A model generated the notes under the pieces. It was given only the letters and a program-made list of their open reading frames with translations. It was not told the DNA's origin and did no database searches. From Gemmatimonadota bacterium (GTDB lineage: Bacteria > Gemmatimonadota > Gemmatimonadetes > Gemmatimonadales > GWC2-71-9), in contig CP070666.1 of the NCBI GenBank assembly GCA_020351775.1, positions 2,997,687 to 3,048,042 of the forward strand: a stretch of 50,356 bases of DNA, read 5' to 3'. Of the stretch, positions 16,349 through 24,632 are shown one piece after another (within the stretch, counting starts at the first letter, position 1; the number at the start of each line of letters is the position of its first letter). A program made the position numbers and the translations under genes.

Positions 16349-17275
16349 ATGTTTAGCGCTTCCATGGAACTGGTCCAGCTCGAAGCCGGCAACGGTGCGA
16401 ATGTGACAGCCGGGCACCGCAAGCCCCCCTGGCTCAAGGTGAAGGCGCCCGGGGGGAAGAACTATGCCCACTTGCGGCGGCTGATGGACCGCCTGAGGCT
16501 GCACACAGTCTGTGAGGAGGCACACTGCCCCAACGTGGGGGAGTGTTGGAACCACAGGACCGCCACGTTCCTGATATTGGGCGATGTGTGCACTCGCAAC
16601 TGTGCTTACTGCGCGGTGACGCACGGAACGCCACCCGACTACGATCCGGAGGAGCCCACTCGACTGGCCGAGGCCGTTGCCGCCATGGGGCTGGAACACG
16701 TTGTGATCACGAGCGTCGACCGGGACGACTTGCCGGACGGCGGAGCCGAGATCTTCGCCGGGTGCGTGACGGAGATCCGCGGGCGGCTGCCCGACACTTC
16801 GATCGAGGTACTGATCCCCGACTTTCAAGGATCCGAACGAGCGCTCTCGATCGTCCTCGAGGCGCAACCCGACATCCTCAATCACAATCTGGAGACCGTT
16901 GAGCGGTTGTATCCCTTGGTGCGCCCGGGCGGTCGCTACGGCCGCGCACTGCAGCTGCTCAAGCGAGCGAAGCAGAACGGGCCAGATCAGCTGACCAAGT
17001 CAGGAATCATCTGCGGCATGGGGGAGGAATGGGACGAGCTGCTAGGTGCGATGGGTGCGTTACGAGCCGCCAATGTGGATATCCTCACGCTGGGCCAATA
17101 CCTGCGCCCGTCGGGCGCTCACCTCGCAATAGCGCGGTTCTACACACCCGAGGAGTTCGCCGAACTGGCAAGGATTGGGCACGAGATGGGATTTCGACAC
17201 GTTGAGGCTGGACCCTTAGTGCGCTCCTCGTACCATGCGTGGGACCAAGCCAAGAGAGCGACTGCAACATTGTAG
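16349..17275 (+). CDS. lipA: Lipoyl synthase
   Basis: Radical-SAM enzyme that inserts two sulfurs into octanoyl-lipoyl-domain proteins. 308 residues. The auxiliary cluster cysteines are in CEEAHCPNVGEC (55, 60, 66), the radical-SAM cluster is CTRNCAYC (81, 85, 88), and the conserved C-terminal serine motif is RSSYHA (292-297). KPPWLKVKAPGG near 25-36 is the usual beginning of the conserved part. The ATG at 16349 is used, with ATG 16364 as an alternative. Directly upstream of the pyruvate dehydrogenase genes (18-base gap), so the cofactor enzyme and its main client are probably co-transcribed. Confidence 0.97.
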   Translation: MFSASMELVQLEAGNGANVTAGHRKPPWLKVKAPGGKNYAHLRRLMDRLRLHTVCEEAHCPNVGECWNHRTATFLILGDVCTRNCAYCAVTHGTPPDYDPEEPTRLAEAVAAMGLEHVVITSVDRDDLPDGGAEIFAGCVTEIRGRLPDTSIEVLIPDFQGSERALSIVLEAQPDILNHNLETVERLYPLVRPGGRYGRALQLLKRAKQNGPDQLTKSGIICGMGEEWDELLGAMGALRAANVDILTLGQYLRPSGAHLAIARFYTPEEFAELARIGHEMGFRHVEAGPLVRSSYHAWDQAKRATATL

Positions 17276-17293
17276 AATCTCTGGAGACAATCG

Positions 17294-18292
17294 ATGGCTC
17301 AGACAGCCACAGCTTCGGTACTCGATACTGAGCGGGCGGGTTTCTACCGCGAACTACTGCGCCAGATGTGCCTGATCCGCCGGTTCGAAGAGCGTACCGG
17401 CGAATCCTACGCGCTCGGCAAGATCGGTGGATTCTGCCACCTGTACATCGGTCAGGAGGCGGTTGCCGTTGGGGCGCTCGCCGCGCTCCGGGATGACGAC
17501 TATGTCATGGGCAGTTATCGCGACCACGGTCATGCACTGGCGCGCGGGATGTCGGCCCGCGAGGTAATGGCGGAGCTATACGGCAAGGTGACGGGATGCT
17601 CACGCGGCAAGGGGGGATCCATGCACCTGTTCAGCGTCGAGCGTCAGTACCTCGGCGGACACGCAATCGTGGGCGGTCATATCCCCCTGGTAGCCGGCGC
17701 GGCGTTCGCAATCAAGTACCGTGGAGAAGACCGAGTGGCCCTGGGGTTCTTTGGAGAGGCCGCGGTCAACAACGGGGCGTTCCACGAAGCACTCAACATG
17801 GCCGCCGTCTGGAAGCTTCCGGCCATCTTCGTTGCCGAGAACAACCGCTATGGGATGGGGACCGCGATGGAGCGTGCCTCCGCGGTGTACGACGTGGCCA
17901 CACGAGCCTGTTCCTACGATATGGATCGGGAAATGATGGATGGCATGGACGTGCTGGCGGTCTACGAAGCAACCGCACGCGCTGTCGCGCGCGCGCGTGA
18001 CCACCGGCTCCCGACCTTGCTGGAGGCGCGCACATACCGTTTCATGGGACACTCGATGTCAGACCCAATCCACGGACATTACCGCACGCGGGAAGAGATC
18101 GAGGAACAGAAAGCGCGGGATCCTCTTCACACATTCGGCGACAGGCTCATCGAGGCAGGCATCATGTCGTCCGAGGATCACGAGGAGATGGAGCGGCGGA
18201 TCGGAAAGGAGTTGGACGACGCCGTCGCATTTGCAGAAGAAAGTGCCGAACCCGATCCCTACGAACTCTATACCGACGTCTACGTCGATTGA
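17294..18292 (+). CDS. pdhA: Pyruvate dehydrogenase E1 component, alpha subunit
   Basis: With the beta subunit it decarboxylates pyruvate on thiamine diphosphate and passes the acetyl group to E2. 332 residues. Typical text includes FCHLYIGQEAVAVG, SYRDHGHALARG, GKGGSMHLF and the cofactor region GFFGEAAVNNGAFHEALNMA (151-170), in which the usual Gly-Asp-Gly is Gly-Glu-Ala. RYGMGTAMERASAVYD and RFMGHSMSDP also match. GGAGA lies just upstream of the ATG. The gene is 1 base from E1 beta. A branched-chain 2-oxoacid dehydrogenase is the alternative, but the neighbours and sequence favour pyruvate. Confidence 0.95.
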   Translation: MAQTATASVLDTERAGFYRELLRQMCLIRRFEERTGESYALGKIGGFCHLYIGQEAVAVGALAALRDDDYVMGSYRDHGHALARGMSAREVMAELYGKVTGCSRGKGGSMHLFSVERQYLGGHAIVGGHIPLVAGAAFAIKYRGEDRVALGFFGEAAVNNGAFHEALNMAAVWKLPAIFVAENNRYGMGTAMERASAVYDVATRACSYDMDREMMDGMDVLAVYEATARAVARARDHRLPTLLEARTYRFMGHSMSDPIHGHYRTREEIEEQKARDPLHTFGDRLIEAGIMSSEDHEEMERRIGKELDDAVAFAEESAEPDPYELYTDVYVD

Positions 18293-18293
18293 C

Positions 18294-19277
18294 ATGCCGA
18301 CCATAACATACCGTGACGCCTTGAATCAGGCGCTCAAAGAAGAGATGGAACGTGACGCCAACGTATTCCTGATGGGCGAGGAAGTCGGCGTCTACCAGGG
18401 GGCCTATAAGGTCAGCCGCGGTCTGCTCGATGCGTTCGGAGAAGACCGTGTAGTTGATACACCGATCACCGAGCTGGGATTCGCCGGCGTAGGTATCGGT
18501 GCGGCGATGGTGGGGTTGCGGCCGGTCATTGAATTCATGACCTGGAATTTCGCTTTGCTCGCCATCGACCAGATCGTGAACTCGGCGGCCAAGATGTTGT
18601 ACATGTCAGGTGGACAGATCCCTATTCCAATCGTATTCCGGGGACCGGGCGGGGCCGCCCTTCAGTTGGCGGCGCAACACTCCCAGGCATTCGACAGCTG
18701 GTACGCCCACGTACCTGGCCTCAAGGTAGTGGCACCTGCGACTCCGTACGACGCCAAAGGACTGCTGAAGTCGGCGATCCGCGATGAGAATCCCGTAGTG
18801 TTCCTCGAGGGCGAAATGATGTACAACGCCAAGGGTGAGGTGCCGGAGGGAGAGTACACCGTCCCGCTGGGCGAAGCGGATGTGAAACTGGAGGGCTCCG
18901 ACGTAACGCTCGTGTGCCACGCCAAGACGGTGACTGTTGCCCAACGAGCTGCACAGCAGTTGGCTGAGGAATGCGGCATCGCGGCAGAAATAGTGGATCT
19001 GCGCACGATCCGGCCGCTCGACACTGACGCCATCATTCGCAGTGTGGCAAAGACCAACCGATGCGTGGTCGTCGAGGAAGGCTGGCCGTTCTGCGGAATC
19101 GGGGCACAGATAGTGGACTACATTCAGCTCTACGCTTTCGACCACTTGGATGCGCCGGTGCTACGGGTAACCCAGGCAGACGTGCCAATCCCGTATAACA
19201 AGCGGCTGGAGAAGGCGGCGAAGCCGAGCCCCGAACGCGTCGTCGAAGCGGTGAAACAGATCACATATCTCGACTAA
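18294..19277 (+). CDS. pdhB: Pyruvate dehydrogenase E1 component, beta subunit
   Basis: 327 residues from the ATG at 18294, 1 base after the alpha stop. An in-frame extension into the alpha gene is rejected because this start gives the family N-terminus (ITYRDALNQALKEEMERD). Family text includes FLMGEEVGVYQGAYKVSRGLL, DTPITELGFAGVGIGAAMVGLRPV and FRGPGGAALQLAAQHSQ. VVVEEGWPFCGIGAQIVD and QADVPIPYNKRLEKAAKPS also match. Forms the alpha2-beta2 E1, with the thiamine diphosphate site at the subunit interface. Followed by E2 after 19 bases. Confidence 0.96.
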   Translation: MPTITYRDALNQALKEEMERDANVFLMGEEVGVYQGAYKVSRGLLDAFGEDRVVDTPITELGFAGVGIGAAMVGLRPVIEFMTWNFALLAIDQIVNSAAKMLYMSGGQIPIPIVFRGPGGAALQLAAQHSQAFDSWYAHVPGLKVVAPATPYDAKGLLKSAIRDENPVVFLEGEMMYNAKGEVPEGEYTVPLGEADVKLEGSDVTLVCHAKTVTVAQRAAQQLAEECGIAAEIVDLRTIRPLDTDAIIRSVAKTNRCVVVEEGWPFCGIGAQIVDYIQLYAFDHLDAPVLRVTQADVPIPYNKRLEKAAKPSPERVVEAVKQITYLD

Positions 19278-19296
19278 TTGGCAGACCGGATCCGAA

Positions 19297-20541
19297 ATGG
19301 CAACTAAAGTCTACATGGAAGCGCTCTCTCCCACGATGGAGGAGGGGCGCATCGTGAAATGGCTGAAGCAGGAAGAGGAACCCGTGATGGACGGCGATGT
19401 CCTTGCGGAAGTCGAGACTGACAAGGCCATCATGGAATTGCAGGCCCGAGGGGAAGGAACGCTGCGCAAGGTGTTCGCCACTGAAGGGGATACCGTCGAA
19501 GTGGGGACTGTGATCGGAGTGATAGCCGCAGCTGACGAGGACATAGGGGAGATACTCGCCACCGTGGGGGCGACTGAAGGGGAGCGACGGGCCGATGGTG
19601 ACGTAGGTCCCGAGCGGGCCGCTTCGGGCCCGGATACCGCTGCGCCGGTGGCAGTCGCCGGACCGCACGGCGCCGCCGCGGGTGCGCCAATGCAGAGGGG
19701 CCGCGTGAAAGCCTCTCCCCTAGCCCGACGGCTCGCCAAGGAACGTCAGGTTGACCTGCGCGTCATCCAGGGAACCGGACCCGGGGGTAGGGTCGTCAGG
19801 CGAGACGTGGAGTCCGCGGTTTCCGGCCCGAGACACGTACACGCGCCGGCGACTGGTGCTGGCTACGAGGACGCACCCCTCTCGCAAATCCGCAAGACAA
19901 TTGCGAACCGCCTGAGTCAGTCCATCGGGCCCGTGCCGCACTTCTTCCTCACTTCCGAAATCGACATGGAGCGGACCGCCGAAGCCCGTGACGAGCTCAA
20001 CAACGTCCCGGATGCCCCACGGATATCGTACAACGACATCATCATCAAGGTCGTCGCGCAGGCCTTGCGCCAGCATCCGGAGTGCAACGCATGGTGGCAG
20101 GACAATTACATCCGCTATTTCAACGAGGTGCACATATCGGTGGCAGTGTCCGTCGAGGAGGGCTTGATCACACCGGTGCTGCGAAACGCACACCTCAAGT
20201 CGTTGCGCGAGATCGCGGCGGAAGGGCGCGAATTGGCTCAACGTGCGCGCGAACGCAAGTTGAAGCCCGAGGAGTACACTGGTGGCACGTTCTCCATATC
20301 CAACCTCGGCATGTTCGACGTCGATCAGTTCACTGCTGTCATCAATCCACCGGAAGCGGGGATCTTAGCGGTCGGATCGGTCGCCGATCGTCCGGTAGCG
20401 GTCGAGGGCACCATGACAGTACGGAAGCGAATGCGGGTCACGATGAGTTGTGATCACCGAGTGATCGACGGCGCTACAGGCGCGAGGTTCTTGCAGACGG
20501 TCAAGCGAATGCTCGAAAACCCATTGGCTATCGTCTGGTGA
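19297..20541 (+). CDS. pdhC: Dihydrolipoamide acetyltransferase, pyruvate dehydrogenase E2
   Basis: Core of the pyruvate dehydrogenase complex, 414 residues. One N-terminal lipoyl domain, with Lys43 in VETDKAIM. A flexible Ala/Gly/Pro-rich linker runs about 90-130, and the E1/E3-binding domain (KASPLARRLAKERQVDLRVI then GTGPGGRV) about 135-170. The C-terminal catalytic domain ends in HRVIDG (His387, Asp391). Having a single lipoyl domain is common outside enterics. The lipoyl lysine is the client of LipB/LipA, encoded on either side of this cluster. E3 follows after 51 bases. Confidence 0.96.
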   Translation: MATKVYMEALSPTMEEGRIVKWLKQEEEPVMDGDVLAEVETDKAIMELQARGEGTLRKVFATEGDTVEVGTVIGVIAAADEDIGEILATVGATEGERRADGDVGPERAASGPDTAAPVAVAGPHGAAAGAPMQRGRVKASPLARRLAKERQVDLRVIQGTGPGGRVVRRDVESAVSGPRHVHAPATGAGYEDAPLSQIRKTIANRLSQSIGPVPHFFLTSEIDMERTAEARDELNNVPDAPRISYNDIIIKVVAQALRQHPECNAWWQDNYIRYFNEVHISVAVSVEEGLITPVLRNAHLKSLREIAAEGRELAQRARERKLKPEEYTGGTFSISNLGMFDVDQFTAVINPPEAGILAVGSVADRPVAVEGTMTVRKRMRVTMSCDHRVIDGATGARFLQTVKRMLENPLAIVW

Positions 20542-20592
20542 AGGCAGCGCCGGCGAGCACGCAACCAAAAACAGATCTCTGGGAACTGAACA

Positions 20593-21987
20593 GTGGCAAA
20601 CAACTTCGACGTAATAGTCCTCGGCGGCGGTCCGGGCGGATACGTCTGTGCCATCAGATCCGCGCAGCTTGGCCTCAATACCGCGGTGGTGGAACGCGAC
20701 AAACTCGGTGGCGTATGCGTCAACGTCGGATGCATTCCAAGCAAGGCCTTGCTGCACAGCGCGTACGTGGCGAACCTCGTCAAACACGATGCCAAGGCAC
20801 TGGGCATCAATGTAGGGGACGTTTCACTCGACTTCGGAGCAGCGATCAAGCATTCCCGGCAGGTCAGCGAACAGAACTCCAAGGGCGTTGGCTTCCTCAT
20901 GAAGAAACACAACGTCACCGTAGTAGCTGGTGTAGGGAAGCTGCTTCCCGGGAAGAAAGTACAGGTCGGCACCGACACCTACACCGCCAGCAAAGCGGTG
21001 GTCATCGCGACCGGGAGCCGAGTCAAGGGACTGCCGCAGATCGGCCTCGAGATCAACAAGACCACGGTGATCTCAACCGACGAGGCACTGTTCCTCGAGC
21101 AAGCGCCTCATTCGGTCGCAATTGTCGGTGCAGGGGCGGTCGGCATGGAATTCGCCGACATCTTCAACGCATTTGGGTCCGACGTGACCCTGATCGAGGT
21201 CCTGCCTCGGATTCTGCCGCTCGAAGACGAGGAGTGCTCTGCCGCGCTCGCCAGGGCCTACAAGAAACGCAAGATCGATGTACTCGCCGGTGCGAACATC
21301 AAGCACGTGACGGTCGCGGACAGCAATGTCGTGTTGGACATCGAGGTCGGCGGCAAGGAGCGCACGCTTGAGGTCGAGAAAGTGCTCATGGCCGCTGGAC
21401 GCGGCCTCAATGTCGAGAACATCGGCCTCGAGGAAGTGGGCGTCGAGTTGACCGAGACCGGTTTCGTCAAAGTGGACACGAATCTGCAGACTACCGCTGC
21501 GGCGTACTACTGTGTTGGCGACGTCGCCGGTCCCCCCATGCTGGCCCACAAAGGGAGCCGCGAGGGGGTCTTCGTGGCCGAGCACATCGCCGGGATGGAG
21601 CCCCACCCAATCCGCTACGATAACATACCAAGTGTGACGTATTGCCACCCCGAAGTGGCCAGCATCGGTCTGTCCGAGGAGCAGTGCAAGGAGAAGAAGC
21701 TGGACTACGTTGTGGGGAAGTTCCCGCTGATGGCCAACGGCCGAGCCCGCGCATCCCGCGAGACCGATGGCTTCGTCAAGATCCTGCGAGACGCGAAGTA
21801 CAGCGAGATCCTGGGAGCACACGTCGTCGCCTCCCACGCGAGTGAACTGATCCATGAACTCACGGTCGCACGTGAAAACGAGAACACGGTAGAGGAAATC
21901 GACCTGGCCGTGCACGCTCATCCGACCCTGTCAGAGGCAGTTGCAGAGGCGGCGCTCGACTCACTGGGACGTGTCATCCACTCCTGA
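20593..21987 (+). CDS. lpdA: Dihydrolipoamide dehydrogenase (E3)
   Basis: Flavoprotein that reoxidises dihydrolipoyl groups with NAD+. It probably serves both pyruvate dehydrogenase and the glycine cleavage system (gcvP at the left edge). 464 residues from a GTG at 20593. FAD-binding GGGPGG is at 11-16, the redox-active pair is in GGVCVNVGC (Cys42, Cys47), a second Rossmann motif is GAGAVGMEFADIF, and the catalytic pair His443 and Glu448 is in AHPTLSEA. Length and motifs are complete. Followed by a small membrane protein after 3 bases. Confidence 0.97.
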   Translation: MANNFDVIVLGGGPGGYVCAIRSAQLGLNTAVVERDKLGGVCVNVGCIPSKALLHSAYVANLVKHDAKALGINVGDVSLDFGAAIKHSRQVSEQNSKGVGFLMKKHNVTVVAGVGKLLPGKKVQVGTDTYTASKAVVIATGSRVKGLPQIGLEINKTTVISTDEALFLEQAPHSVAIVGAGAVGMEFADIFNAFGSDVTLIEVLPRILPLEDEECSAALARAYKKRKIDVLAGANIKHVTVADSNVVLDIEVGGKERTLEVEKVLMAAGRGLNVENIGLEEVGVELTETGFVKVDTNLQTTAAAYYCVGDVAGPPMLAHKGSREGVFVAEHIAGMEPHPIRYDNIPSVTYCHPEVASIGLSEEQCKEKKLDYVVGKFPLMANGRARASRETDGFVKILRDAKYSEILGAHVVASHASELIHELTVARENENTVEEIDLAVHAHPTLSEAVAEAALDSLGRVIHS

Positions 21988-21990
21988 AGC

Positions 21991-22398
21991 TTGACCAGTA
22001 CCAACGACCCCGTCGGCCTCACGCTCGCCAGTCTCGGCGCCGGCTCCGCAACCGGGGCCGCGGTCATCACGGCCGGCATGATCCTGTTCCGCTTGCTGCC
22101 AGAGACTGGCAATCCCACAGAGGCTGCCGACCTGGGCTTCCTCGTGATCACGGTCTCCCTGCTCTCCGGCACTGCGGCAGCCGTGGCCATCGGTTGGCTC
22201 CTCACCAAGGGTCTCCGGGACATGTGGCGGCGCGCGGTTGTCGGCGCTCTTTCAGCCTTCGGCACGGCGCTGCTCGCAGCACTGACAATGCCGATAGACA
22301 TGGTTGGCGGAGTGCCGGCATTGACTACCTACCTCGTAGCTCTCATTGCCGGCGTCGGCTATGCACGCCACGCGGCGCTGCGGGCCGCCAGCCGATGA
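21991..22398 (+). CDS. Small membrane protein, unknown
   Basis: 135 residues with about four hydrophobic segments (roughly 15-35, 48-68, 82-100 and 105-128). No signal peptide and no motif I recognise. It starts with TTG 3 bases after lpdA, and its stop overlaps the lipB start (ATGA), so it is translated as part of the pyruvate dehydrogenase/lipoate operon. Its position suggests no defined role; an accessory function in lipoate or octanoyl metabolism would be a guess. The tight spacing supports it as a real gene. Confidence 0.7.
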   Translation: MTSTNDPVGLTLASLGAGSATGAAVITAGMILFRLLPETGNPTEAADLGFLVITVSLLSGTAAAVAIGWLLTKGLRDMWRRAVVGALSAFGTALLAALTMPIDMVGGVPALTTYLVALIAGVGYARHAALRAASR

Positions 22399-23111
22399 GC
22401 GCGCAACTCGACGTGCTCGGCCTGGGCCGCAAAGCGTATGGCGATGCTCTCGAGTTGCAGCGCCGTCTTGCCCGTGACCGCATAGCCGGGAGAATCGAGC
22501 ATGACGTGCTGATCCTGGTTGAGCATTCTCCCGTTGTCACTCTAGGGCGAAGCTTCCGACCGCAGAGCCTCCCCACTCCCCGCGCAGCACTTGAGGCCCG
22601 AGGCATCGAGGTATTCGATATAGAGCGTGGCGGGGACATCACGTTCCACGGACCGGGGCAGCTGGTCGGCTATCCCATATTCGACCTCAAGCAGCATCGG
22701 CAGGACGTACACTGGTTCCTCCGCCAACTTGAAGAAAGCTTGATCCGTTCGCTGGCGAGTCTAGGAATCCAGGGAGAACGGCGTGAGGGTCACACTGGCG
22801 TCTGGACTGCCTCCCGCAAGATCGCCAGCATCGGCATCCACCTGAAACAGTGGGTCACTTGGCACGGTTTCGCACTCAACGTCACCACCGATCTATCCTA
22901 CTTCGACCTGATCGTTCCATGTGGAATCCCCAATGTGATAATGACCAGCATCCACCGAGAGTTGGCCGAACATACACCACGGGACGTGTGGGCTAGAGCA
23001 CTAGAGCAGGTTGTGCTGGGTGTGGCGGAAGTATTCGAAGTGACTCCACAGATGGTCTCACTGGAGGCAGTGTTAGCCAGGATCGGCGCGGACGGCGTGG
23101 TGGAGGTTTGA
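22395..23111 (+). CDS. lipB: Lipoyl(octanoyl) transferase
   Basis: Transfers octanoyl from acyl carrier protein to lipoyl-domain lysines, the first step of lipoate biosynthesis. 238 residues from the ATG at 22395; the long in-frame extension into the membrane-protein gene is rejected because of the ATGA overlap and family N-terminus. Motifs are RGGDITFHGPGQ (78-89), the catalytic Lys142 in RKIASIGIHL and the acyl-accepting Cys176 in VPCGIPN. LipA is encoded 6 kb upstream in the same direction. Convergent with the M20 peptidase gene, with no obvious terminator between them. Confidence 0.96.
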   Translation: MSAQLDVLGLGRKAYGDALELQRRLARDRIAGRIEHDVLILVEHSPVVTLGRSFRPQSLPTPRAALEARGIEVFDIERGGDITFHGPGQLVGYPIFDLKQHRQDVHWFLRQLEESLIRSLASLGIQGERREGHTGVWTASRKIASIGIHLKQWVTWHGFALNVTTDLSYFDLIVPCGIPNVIMTSIHRELAEHTPRDVWARALEQVVLGVAEVFEVTPQMVSLEAVLARIGADGVVEV

Positions 23112-23165
23112 GACGAGGGCGGCGCCCCGGAACCGAGGCAGCCAGCCCCCATGCACATCTGTTGT

Positions 23166-24527
23166 CTACTGCCCGGCCAGCTCCAGGAATCTCCCAAACA
23201 CCCTGACGCCCTTGAAGAACTGCTCCACCGCGAGCTTTTCGTTGGGCGCGTGCAGGCCATCATCGGGTAGGCCTACCCCACTGAGAATCACCGGCGCTCC
23301 CTTCTTGCCCAGTGCCGGCACTATTGGGATCGAACCGCCTGAGCGGATCGGGACCACACCACGGCCCTCGACCTCCCGAAAGGCCTTATCGATCAACTGG
23401 ATGTGAGGTCCCGTGGCATCGACGACTACCGGGTCCGCCCCGTGAATGAAATCGACCTTCACATCAGCGTATCTGGGAGCGACCTGCTTCACCGCGCGCG
23501 CCAACTGGCGCTGCACGGTCCGCGCTCTCTGGTTGGGCACTAGACGTAGGCTCACCTTGGCACTGGCCACCGCCGGTATAACGGTCTTGGCGCCTTCGCC
23601 AGTGAAGCCCCCGGAGATTCCGTGAATATCCAGCGTGGGCAACGCCCACAAGCGCTCGAACACCGAATACCGTGTCAGCCCAGTGAGTTCACGCGAGCCA
23701 ACCTCCTGGCGCATGAACTTCTGCAGCTTGAACGGCAGCGAATTCCAAGCCTCTCGTTCCTGTCTGGTGGGCCGCGCTACTGCCTCGTACAGGCCCGGAA
23801 TCTTGATACGGCCCTTGGGCGACTTGAGCTGCGTCAGTATCTGCACCAAGGCCTCGTGGGCGTTGGGAGCTACGCCGCCGTACAGACCCGAATGAAGATC
23901 ACCCTTGAGTGTGCGAACCGTGATCTCGGCGTAACACAATCCTCTCAAGCCTGTCTCAACGGCCGGCCAGCCCGGCGCATAGTACGGCGTGTCGGCCACC
24001 AGGACTGCATCTGCGTCCACCAGATCCGGTTCTCGTTCCAGCAAGTCGAATAGTACCGCGCTGCCGGATTCCTCTTGTCCCTCAATCAAGAATCGTACAT
24101 TCACCGGCGGTGCACTGTCTCGGATGACTGCTTCGTATGCTTTGATGATGGAGAACACCTGGCCCTTGTCGTCGGTGGCTCCACGGGCGTAGAGATTCCC
24201 GTCACGGACGACGGGCTCGAACGGTGGTGTGTCCCAGAGATCGAGCGGATCAGGGGGTTGCACATCGTAGTGACCGTACACCAACACCGTCGCCTTGCCG
24301 GGGCATTTGGGACCGTCTGCCACGACCACCGGATGGGTTTCACTGGCTTTCAGTTCGACCGAGGAGCAACCGAGGGCTCTGAAGTGCTCGGCCAGCCACT
24401 CTCCAGCACGGCGGCAGTCGCCGGCGTGCTCGGGGTTGGTGGACACGCTGGGAATGCGCAGCAACTGCTTCAGTTCGTCGAGCAGGCGCGTTTCGTTGAC
24501 GCGCACGAAAGTGTCGATGTCATACAT
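23166..24527 (-). CDS. M20-family metallodipeptidase
   Basis: Di-zinc aminoacyl-peptidase of the CNDP/DapE/ArgE type, 453 residues, no signal peptide, so cytosolic. Metal ligands are His86 in YGHYDVQPP, the bridging Asp119 in RGATDDKG, Glu153 (with general base Glu152) in EGQEESGS, Asp179 in VADTP and His426 in GLHAPNE. The lid/dimerisation domain (about 195-330, KGDLHSGLYGG) is present. The length and this lid favour a broad dipeptidase over DapE. It is the last gene of the minus-strand protease block but has a 105-base gap from the aminopeptidase gene. Could degrade peptides taken up by the Dpp importer (inference). Confidence 0.93.
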   Translation of the reverse strand: MYDIDTFVRVNETRLLDELKQLLRIPSVSTNPEHAGDCRRAGEWLAEHFRALGCSSVELKASETHPVVVADGPKCPGKATVLVYGHYDVQPPDPLDLWDTPPFEPVVRDGNLYARGATDDKGQVFSIIKAYEAVIRDSAPPVNVRFLIEGQEESGSAVLFDLLEREPDLVDADAVLVADTPYYAPGWPAVETGLRGLCYAEITVRTLKGDLHSGLYGGVAPNAHEALVQILTQLKSPKGRIKIPGLYEAVARPTRQEREAWNSLPFKLQKFMRQEVGSRELTGLTRYSVFERLWALPTLDIHGISGGFTGEGAKTVIPAVASAKVSLRLVPNQRARTVQRQLARAVKQVAPRYADVKVDFIHGADPVVVDATGPHIQLIDKAFREVEGRGVVPIRSGGSIPIVPALGKKGAPVILSGVGLPDDGLHAPNEKLAVEQFFKGVRVFGRFLELAGQ

Positions 24528-24632
24528 GATAATTCGTCTCGCTTGAGTACACGGATCCCTCCACGAACGGGCAGAGGGAAGATACCACCCCCAGTGCGAG
24601 GCCGGTACGGATGCAGTGGTTGTGTTGCGCTG

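Noticed and set aside
23112..23165. Possible terminator between lipB and the M20 gene
   Set aside because: Only short GC-rich self-complementarity and no T-run on either strand.
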